A stretch of 64,000 nucleotides of DNA. It comes from Plasticicumulans lactativorans. Its GTDB lineage: Bacteria; Pseudomonadota; Gammaproteobacteria; Competibacterales; Competibacteraceae. The notes beneath the pieces are model-generated. The model saw only the letters and a list, made by a program, of their open reading frames with translations. It was not told the DNA's origin and did no database searches. The stretch is from assembly GCF_004341245.1 (NCBI RefSeq), contig NZ_SLWY01000003.1, forward strand, positions 1 to 64,000, read 5' to 3'. Below, in pieces: positions 58,524-64,000 of this stretch (position 1 is its first letter; each line of letters opens with the position of its first letter). Position numbers and translations under genes: made by a program.

Positions 58524-59333
58524 ATGCCGATCGTCGCCGCCATCCAGATGTGTTCGGTACCCGAGGTGGCCGCCAACTGCGCGGCGGCCGAGCGCCTGAT
58601 CGCCGCGGCCGCGGCGGCCGGGGCGGAGCTGGTCGCGCTGCCCGAGAACTGGTTCCAGATGGGCCACGCCGACACCGACAAGCTCGCGCTGGCCGAGGCC
58701 GAGGGGCACGGGCCGCTGCAGGACTTCCTCGCCGCACAGGCGCGCCGCCACGGCGTCTGGGTGCTCGGCGGCACGCTGCCGCTCCACGGCGAGGAGCCCG
58801 GGCGGGTGTGCGCGGCGTCGCTGCTGTTCGACGCCCGCGGGCACATCGGCGCGCGCTACGACAAGGTGCACCTGTTCGACGTCGACGTCGACGATGCCAC
58901 CGGCGCCTACCGCGAGAGCGCCACGGTGGAGCCGGGCGAGCGCATCGTCGTCGCCGACACGCCGTGCGGGCGCCTCGGCTTCAGCGTCTGCTACGACCTG
59001 CGCTTCCCCGAACTCTTCCGCGCGATGAGCGCCGCCGGGGCGGAGCTGTTCGTGGTGCCGGCGGCGTTCACCGCGGTCACCGGGCGCGCGCACTGGGAGG
59101 TGCTGCTGCGCGCCCGCGCGATCGAGAACCTCGCCTGGGTGATCGCCCCGGCGCAGAGCGGGCACCACCCGAACGGCCGCGACACCTGGGGCGACAGCCT
59201 GATCGTCGACCCCTGGGGCGAGGTGCTGGCGCGCCGCGCCGCGGGGGAGGGCGTGGTGCTCGCCGCGATCGACCGCGAGCGCCGGCGCACGCTGGTGCGG
59301 CGCTTCCCCTGCCTCGACCACCGCCGGCTGTGA
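58524..59333 (+). CDS. Nitrilase-superfamily amidase (Nit1-like)
   Basis: A protein of 269 residues with the full carbon-nitrogen hydrolase triad: E41 in LPENWF, K114 in YDKVHLFDVD and C156 in SVCYDLRFPE. Sequence and length fit deaminated-glutathione amidase or omega-amidase relatives, which repair mis-transaminated glutathione or hydrolyse ketoglutaramate. A nitrilase gene in this yhdP-tldD position is common in related bacteria. It lies 24 bp after glsA. Confidence 0.88.
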   Translation: MPIVAAIQMCSVPEVAANCAAAERLIAAAAAAGAELVALPENWFQMGHADTDKLALAEAEGHGPLQDFLAAQARRHGVWVLGGTLPLHGEEPGRVCAASLLFDARGHIGARYDKVHLFDVDVDDATGAYRESATVEPGERIVVADTPCGRLGFSVCYDLRFPELFRAMSAAGAELFVVPAAFTAVTGRAHWEVLLRARAIENLAWVIAPAQSGHHPNGRDTWGDSLIVDPWGEVLARRAAGEGVVLAAIDRERRRTLVRRFPCLDHRRL

Positions 59334-59415
59334 CGCGGCGCCCCCGGCGCTATAGTGGCGGCGACGGGTGCCCGCGCCCGCCCGCTTCCACCGTCACGCC
59401 CGGAGAGCCGCCACG

Positions 59416-59664
59416 ATGGTCATCATGCTGTTCAACGTCCCGGCCGACGCGAGCGTCGACGAACTCCGCGACTTTCTCGCCGGGCACGGCATGAGCGATG
59501 CCAGCGATCTCGAACTCGTCCCCGGCGACGGCTCGCAGCCGGCCGCGACCTTCCGCCTGCCGGTCAGTGCCAGCGTGGCCGAGACCGTCGCCGAGCACCT
59601 CAAGGGCAAGGTCTGGCGCGAGCACGTGCTCGGCGCGCAGGCCCTGCTGATGACCTCGCACTGA
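59416..59664 (+). CDS. Small uncharacterised protein, RRM-like pattern
   Basis: A protein of 82 residues. The order [20 protein letters not shown] then [20 protein letters not shown] and [20 protein letters not shown] resembles a beta-alpha-beta-beta-alpha-beta fold such as an RNA recognition motif, but the RNP aromatic residues are absent. Function unknown. GGAGAG precedes the ATG. It lies between the amidase gene and tldD, with 82 bp and 49 bp gaps. Confidence 0.7.
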   Translation: MVIMLFNVPADASVDELRDFLAGHGMSDASDLELVPGDGSQPAATFRLPVSASVAETVAEHLKGKVWREHVLGAQALLMTSH

Positions 59665-59713
59665 ACCCCCGCAGGACGGCTGGCGCGTGCGCCCCGGCCG
59701 CCGGAGTCCGCCG

Positions 59714-61156
59714 ATGAACACCGCCCTCGACACCATCCGCTCCGCGATCCTCGCCCCCGCCGGCCTCGACGACCACGACCTCGACCGCGCGCTCGGCTGC
59801 CTGCTCGGCCACCGCATCGACGCCGCCGACCTGTACTTCCAGGTGCGGCGCGTGGAGTCGTGGTCGCTCGAGGACGGCGCGGTGAAGGGCGCGAGCCACA
59901 GCATCGACCAGGGGGTCGGCGTGCGCGCGCTGGCCGGCGAGAAGACCGGCTTCGCCTACTCCGACGAGATCGCGCTGCCGGCGCTGCTCGAAGCCGCGCA
60001 GGCGGCGCGGGCGATCGCCCGCAGCGGTGGCGACGGCGGCATGCCGGTGCGCCGCATCAGCGGCGGGCGCGCGCTGTACGCGCCGCTCGACCCCATCGAC
60101 AGCCTCGCCGCCGCCGAGAAGGTGCGCCTGCTGGAGGCGCTCGACGCCGAGGCGCGGCGCCAGGACCCGCGCGTCACCCAGGTGATGGTGAGCCTCGCCG
60201 GCGTGCACGAGACCCTGCTGGTCGCCGCCTCCGACGGCACGCTCGCCGGCGACGTGCGCCCGCTGGTGCGCTGCAACGTGTCGGTGATCGTCGAGCACAA
60301 GGGCCGGCGCGAGCAGGGTTCGAGCGGCGGCGGCGGGCGCGTCGCCTACGGCTGGTTCCTCGACGACGAGCGCGCGCTCGGCTACGCCCGCGAGGCGGTG
60401 CGCCAGGCGCTGGTCAACCTCGAGGCCGTCGACGCGCCCGCCGGCAGCATGAGCGTGGTGCTCGGCCCCGGCTGGCCCGGCGTGCTGCTGCACGAGGCCG
60501 TCGGCCACGGCCTGGAGGGCGACTTCAACCGCAAGGGCACCTCGGCCTTCGCCGGGCGCATCGGCGAGCGGGTGGCGAGCCCGCTGTGCACCATCGTCGA
60601 CGACGGCACCCTGCCCGAGCGGCGCGGCTCGCTCGGCATCGACGACGAGGGCACCCCCACCGAGTGCACCGTGCTGATCGAGAACGGCGTGCTGCGCGGC
60701 TACCTGCAGGACAAGCACAACGCCCGGCTGATGGGCGTGCGCCCGACCGGCAACGGCCGGCGCGAGTCCTATGCGCACCTGCCGATGCCGCGCATGACCA
60801 ACACCTACATGCTCGCCGGCGCGCACGACCCGGCCGAGATCATCGCCTCGGTGGCGCAGGGGCTCTACGCCGTCAACTTCGGCGGCGGCCAGGTCGACAT
60901 CACCTCGGGCAAGTTCGTGTTCTCGGCGAGCGAGGCCTACCTGATCGAGAACGGCCGCGTCACCCGCCCGGTGAAGGGGGCGACGCTGATCGGCAACGGC
61001 CCCGAGGCGATGACGCGCGTGAGTCTGGTCGGCAGCGACCTCGCGCTCGATAAAGGCGTCGGCACCTGCGGCAAGGAAGGGCAGAGCGTGCCGGTGGGGG
61101 TGGGGCAGCCGACGCTGCGCATCGACGGCCTCACCGTCGGCGGCACCCGCGCCTGA
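59714..61156 (+). CDS. tldD: Metalloprotease TldD
   Basis: A protein of 480 residues, one subunit of the TldD/TldE (PmbA) zinc protease that trims unfolded or modified peptides such as microcins and CcdA. The metal motif HEAVGH, with GLEGDFN after it, is at about residue 260. The length is normal. GGAG precedes the ATG. The partner gene pmbA begins at the right edge of the window. Confidence 0.96.
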   Translation: MNTALDTIRSAILAPAGLDDHDLDRALGCLLGHRIDAADLYFQVRRVESWSLEDGAVKGASHSIDQGVGVRALAGEKTGFAYSDEIALPALLEAAQAARAIARSGGDGGMPVRRISGGRALYAPLDPIDSLAAAEKVRLLEALDAEARRQDPRVTQVMVSLAGVHETLLVAASDGTLAGDVRPLVRCNVSVIVEHKGRREQGSSGGGGRVAYGWFLDDERALGYAREAVRQALVNLEAVDAPAGSMSVVLGPGWPGVLLHEAVGHGLEGDFNRKGTSAFAGRIGERVASPLCTIVDDGTLPERRGSLGIDDEGTPTECTVLIENGVLRGYLQDKHNARLMGVRPTGNGRRESYAHLPMPRMTNTYMLAGAHDPAEIIASVAQGLYAVNFGGGQVDITSGKFVFSASEAYLIENGRVTRPVKGATLIGNGPEAMTRVSLVGSDLALDKGVGTCGKEGQSVPVGVGQPTLRIDGLTVGGTRA

Positions 61157-61181
61157 ACGGCGCGACGGCGGGCGAGCGCCG

Positions 61182-62147
61182 ATGCACGCGCACGACCACC
61201 ACACCCCGCACGCGGGCCATGCCCACGCGGGCCATGCCCACGCGGGGCATGGACACGCGGCGCACGCGCACGCACCGGCGGACTTCGGCCGCGCCTTCGC
61301 CATCGGCATCGGCCTCAACGCCGCCTTCGTCGCGATCGAGGCCGGCTACGGCATCGCCGCCGACTCGCTCGCGCTGCTCGCCGACGCCGGCCACAACCTC
61401 GGCGACGTGTTCGGGCTCGCGCTGGCGTGGTTCGGTGCCTGGCTCGGGCGCCGCGCCGCCACCCGCACCCGCAGCTACGGCTGGCGCAAGGCGACGATCC
61501 TCGCCGCCTTCATCAACGCCGCGACGCTGCTGGTGCTGTGCGGCGGGCTCGCCTGGGAGGCGCTGGAGCGTTTCGCGCAGCCGCCGTCGGTGGCGGCGAC
61601 CACGGTCGTCGTCGTCGCCGCCGTCGGCATCGTCGTCAACGGCGTCACCGCGTGGCTGTTCGCCGGCGGGCGCGAGCACGACCTCAACCTCCGCGGCGCC
61701 TTCCTGCACATGGCGGCCGACGCGCTGGTCTCGCTCGGCGTGGTGCTGGCGGGCCTGGCGATCGCCTGGACCGGCGCGACCTGGCTCGACCCGGCGCTGA
61801 GCCTGGCGATCGTCGCGGTGATCGTGTGGAGCACCTGGGACCTCGCCCGCGAGTCGCTCGACATGCTGCTCGACTCGGTGCCGCGCCACATCGACCTCGC
61901 CGCGGTCGAGCGCGCGATCGCCGCGGTCGACGGGGTCGCCGCGGTGCACCACGTGCACGTGTGGCGCCTCAGCACCACCGAGGTCGCGCTGACCGCCCAC
62001 GTCGTGCAGACCCGGCCGCAGCTCGATGGCGACCTGCTGGTGCGCATCGGCACGGCGTTGCGCGAGGGCTTCGGTATCCGCCACTGCACGCTGCAGATGG
62101 AACACGGCGCCTGCGCGGCGGACGAGACCTGCGACGGCGGGGCGTGA
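61182..62147 (+). CDS. Cation diffusion facilitator metal exporter (CzcD/ZitB type)
   Basis: A protein of 321 residues. A His-rich N-terminus (about 30 residues with 14 histidines) precedes six membrane helices and a cytoplasmic C-terminal domain. Metal site motifs are in LALLADAGHNLGDVFG (helix II) and HMAADALVSLGV (helix V), the HxxxD pair of zinc exporters. A C-terminal CAADETC ends the protein. It exports Zn or a similar metal in exchange for protons. A 15-bp DNA repeat encodes part of the His-rich stretch. Confidence 0.93.
   Translation: MHAHDHHTPHAGHAHAGHAHAGHGHAAHAHAPADFGRAFAIGIGLNAAFVAIEAGYGIAADSLALLADAGHNLGDVFGLALAWFGAWLGRRAATRTRSYGWRKATILAAFINAATLLVLCGGLAWEALERFAQPPSVAATTVVVVAAVGIVVNGVTAWLFAGGREHDLNLRGAFLHMAADALVSLGVVLAGLAIAWTGATWLDPALSLAIVAVIVWSTWDLARESLDMLLDSVPRHIDLAAVERAIAAVDGVAAVHHVHVWRLSTTEVALTAHVVQTRPQLDGDLLVRIGTALREGFGIRHCTLQMEHGACAADETCDGGA
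61209..61253 (+). repeat. Three tandem 15-bp repeats in the CDF gene
   Basis: CACGCGGGCCATGCC is repeated at 61209-61223 and 61224-61238, with a third, degenerate copy at 61239-61253. Each encodes HAGHA or HAGHG. Repeat slippage could change the histidine number. Confidence 0.85.
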
Positions 62148-62419
62148 GCGCCTGACGGTACAAGGTGCCGAAACGCGTCACATCGGCTGCCCCGGAGTGA
62201 CCTTCCGCGACCACCGGCCCCGCCGGCGGAGCCCCGCCACGCCCGCCCGCACCTTGTCGATGACGGTTTTACGTCATAACGGCGTGACATTTGCTCATGT
62301 CATCGGGGATGACCCGGATCCGGGTCGGGTTCCCGACGGGTGCGCGCGATGGGTGGATGCACCCCGATGGTGTGCGCAGGTGTGCAGGCAAGGTTCTTGC
62401 GGTGATGGAGAGAAGGACA

Positions 62420-63262
62420 ATGGCGGCGATGCGGGTGGTGCGCGGGGCGTGTATGGCGGGGCTGCTGGCCCTGGGGGGATGGTGCGGTGGGGCGGCGGCG
62501 CTGACGCTCGACCAGTCGGTGCTGTCGGCGAGCGGAACGGGCGGGCTGATCCACAACGCCGACCAGTGGCTGTTCACGTCGTCGAGCCTGATCCAGCCCA
62601 CCAACGCCTTCGGCGGCTTCAACGAGGTCGGCGTGCTGAAGGTCACCGGCTTCCTCGACTCCGCCGGCCAGCCGGTGGCCTCGGGCGTCGGCAGCGCCTA
62701 CGGCCTGTACGTGGTGTTCAACCTGTTCGGCAACGTCCAGCCGGTCCCGGGCACGCCGAACCAGGCCATCACCTTCACCTCGGGTGACGTGAAGCTCTGG
62801 GCCGACCGCAACAACGACTCCAGCATCCAGGCGATCTTCAACCCCGTCACCGGCAGCCTGGCCGTGGATCGTCAGGCGAACGGTGACGACCGGCTGCTCG
62901 CCGACAACACCGCCAACAAGATCAGCGGGGCGACGCTGCTGACGCCGTCGGCGACCGGCATACCGGGGCTGCTCGACGGCAGTTCGCACCTCGGCTTCGC
63001 GTCGTGGATACTGCCCGCACTGGGCACCGCGGCGTTCGGCAATGCCGCCTTCGCCGAGCAGTTGTTCCTCGATTCGGCCACGCTGGGGCCGCTGCTGCCG
63101 GTGCTGCCGATCGGCAACACCTTCATCCTGTCCGCCACCGAAGCCGGCGTGGTGACCTTCTCGGTGCCCGAGCCCGGCAGCCTCGCGCTCGTGCTCGGCG
63201 GCGTGCCGGCGCTGGCCGCGCGGGTGCGCCGGCGCGCCCGCGCGGCGTTCACGCGTCGCTGA
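62420..63262 (+). CDS. PEP-CTERM sorting-domain protein
   Basis: A protein of about 280 residues. A signal peptide (GACMAGLLALGGWCGGAAAL) leads to export, and the C-terminus has the PEP-CTERM tripartite signal: VPEPGSLALVLGG, hydrophobic stretch, then a basic RRRAR tail. PEP-CTERM proteins are sorted by exosortase to the cell envelope, often with exopolysaccharide. The body is beta-rich and unassigned. Start chosen at the ATG with GGAG nine bases before; 62405 and 62429 are alternatives. It converges on darP with a 14-bp overlap. Confidence 0.85.
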   Translation: MAAMRVVRGACMAGLLALGGWCGGAAALTLDQSVLSASGTGGLIHNADQWLFTSSSLIQPTNAFGGFNEVGVLKVTGFLDSAGQPVASGVGSAYGLYVVFNLFGNVQPVPGTPNQAITFTSGDVKLWADRNNDSSIQAIFNPVTGSLAVDRQANGDDRLLADNTANKISGATLLTPSATGIPGLLDGSSHLGFASWILPALGTAAFGNAAFAEQLFLDSATLGPLLPVLPIGNTFILSATEAGVVTFSVPEPGSLALVLGGVPALAARVRRRARAAFTRR

Positions 63263-63788
63263 GGGGCTCGTTGCCGAAGGCGGCGTCGCGCAGGCAGCGG
63301 AACAGCTCGCGGCGTGCCTTCGGCGGCCTGCCGGCGGCGAGTTCGCGCGCCGCGTTGCGCGCGAGCGTGCGCAGGTGCTGGCGATCGACGTGCGGATGGG
63401 CGTCGAAGAAGGCGCCGAGCACGGCTTCGTCGCCGGCCACCAGCGCCTCCACCCAGCGCTCGACCTGGTGCTGCCGGCGCCGCGCCTCGGCGCTGGTGGC
63501 GTCGAAGCGCGCCAGCACGGCGCGGATCGGTGCCGGGTCGATGCCGCGCATCAGCTTGCCGATGTACTGCATCTGGCGATAGCGTCCGCCGTGCGCGGTG
63601 ATGCGCCGGCACTGCTCGATCGCCTCGCGCAGCGCCTCGGTCAGCGGCACCTGCGCGAGCTGTGCGGCGGGCAGGGCGACCAGGGTTTCGCCCAGCGCCT
63701 GCAGCGCGTGGGCATCGCGCTTCAACTGGCTCTTGCTCGGGCCTTGCGGGGCAAGCTCGGCGCTGTCGGGGTCGTCGGGGCGGTTCAT
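63249..63788 (-). CDS. darP: Ribosome-associated protein DarP (YjgA, DUF615)
   Basis: A protein of 179 residues of the YjgA/DUF615 family, which binds late 50S subunit precursors and helps ribosome assembly. Family parts are PSKSQLKRDAHALQALGETL, RQMQYIGKLMRGIDPAPIRA and PHVDRQHLRTLARNAARELA. The frame is open 40 codons further upstream, but the family start is MNRPDDPD. It is divergent from pmbA, a conserved pairing. Confidence 0.93.
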   Translation of the reverse strand: MNRPDDPDSAELAPQGPSKSQLKRDAHALQALGETLVALPAAQLAQVPLTEALREAIEQCRRITAHGGRYRQMQYIGKLMRGIDPAPIRAVLARFDATSAEARRRQHQVERWVEALVAGDEAVLGAFFDAHPHVDRQHLRTLARNAARELAAGRPPKARRELFRCLRDAAFGNEPLSDA

Positions 63789-63908
63789 GCGCGGCTCGGC
63801 GGCAGGGGTGGGGCGCGATGGTAGCGCGTCGCCGCGGGTTTGGGCGCGGCACCGCGGCGTCGCGGGCAGGTCCACGGCATTCTGGCTCGATTCGGACGGA
63901 CGGAGCAC

Positions 63909-64000
63909 ATGACGACACTCGCAACGCCGGATTCCCCCCCTTCGCGCACCCTGCCGGAGCGCGCCCGGCTCGATGGCCTGGTCGGCGACATCCTCGCGCA
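63909..64000 (+). CDS. pmbA: Metalloprotease subunit PmbA/TldE, 5' end only
   Basis: About 30 codons are present, starting MTTLATPDSPPSRTLPERAR then LDGLVGDIL, before the window ends. Identity is inferred from the divergent darP-pmbA gene order conserved in gamma- and betaproteobacteria and from tldD nearby. The N-terminus itself is poorly conserved and cannot prove it. Confidence 0.65.
   Translation, partial: MTTLATPDSPPSRTLPERARLDGLVGDILA

Overview
This 64 kb window comes from a GC-rich proteobacterium, most likely a gamma- or betaproteobacterium. The core gene orders dapB-carA-carB-greA, maf-rng-yhdP-tldD and divergent darP/pmbA point there, and a PEP-CTERM protein fits. The species cannot be named from the sequence. 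The window alternates between core chromosome and two integrated elements.

Positions 1-12079 are the right end of an integrative and conjugative element (ICE) of the PFGI-1/ICEclc/PAGI-2 type. Read leftward, its maintenance module is: an uncharacterised gene, alpA-like regulator, parA, a small HicA-like gene, parB, a DUF2857 gene, an STY4528-type replication gene, an OST-HTH/LOTUS gene, a PFL_4669-type gene, a DUF3158 gene, ssb, and topB running off the window. Three copies of one palindrome (CTATCCCCTGGGGATAG) lie in front of successive transcription units. Two divergent LysR genes follow, and the element ends at an 18-nt fragment of a tRNA-Gly 3' end (12062-12079). The integrase and the other end are outside the window.

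Positions 12116-19083 are core: dapB, carA (TTG start, with a leader mini-ORF and hairpin), carB, greA, a secreted trypsin-like protease and tRNA-Val(CAC).

Positions 19036-49463 are a genomic island of about 30 kb inserted in the 3' half of tRNA-Val and bounded by a perfect 72-bp direct repeat. From left to right it holds: IS and SRAP remnants; a decayed SOS mutagenesis cassette (lexA2 and imuA mostly readable, imuB and dnaE2 reduced to fragments); a DUF1127 gene; an hsdS-like scrap; a ten-gene leftward BREX operon; a ribbon-helix-helix gene divergent from an unknown two-gene operon; a satellite-like replication block (AlpA, CHC2 zinc finger, DUF3987); small genes; a DUF433/DUF5615 toxin-antitoxin pair; and a tyrosine integrase.

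The BREX operon is the centrepiece. In transcription order it reads brxE-like, brxA, brxB, brxC, four-helix-bundle gene, pglX, PtuA-like ATPase, PtuB-like HNH nuclease, pglZ, brxL. Neighbouring genes overlap or lie at most 12 nt apart, so the embedded Septu-like pair and the four-helix-bundle gene should be expressed with BREX. BrxE together with BrxL is not the usual type-1 layout.

Positions 49483-64000 are core again: an acylating aldehyde dehydrogenase (mmsA type), maf, rng, yhdP, glsA, a nitrilase-family amidase, a small protein, tldD, a CDF metal exporter, a PEP-CTERM protein, darP (yjgA), and the start of pmbA. TldD and PmbA form one protease complex, so their genes lying near each other makes sense.
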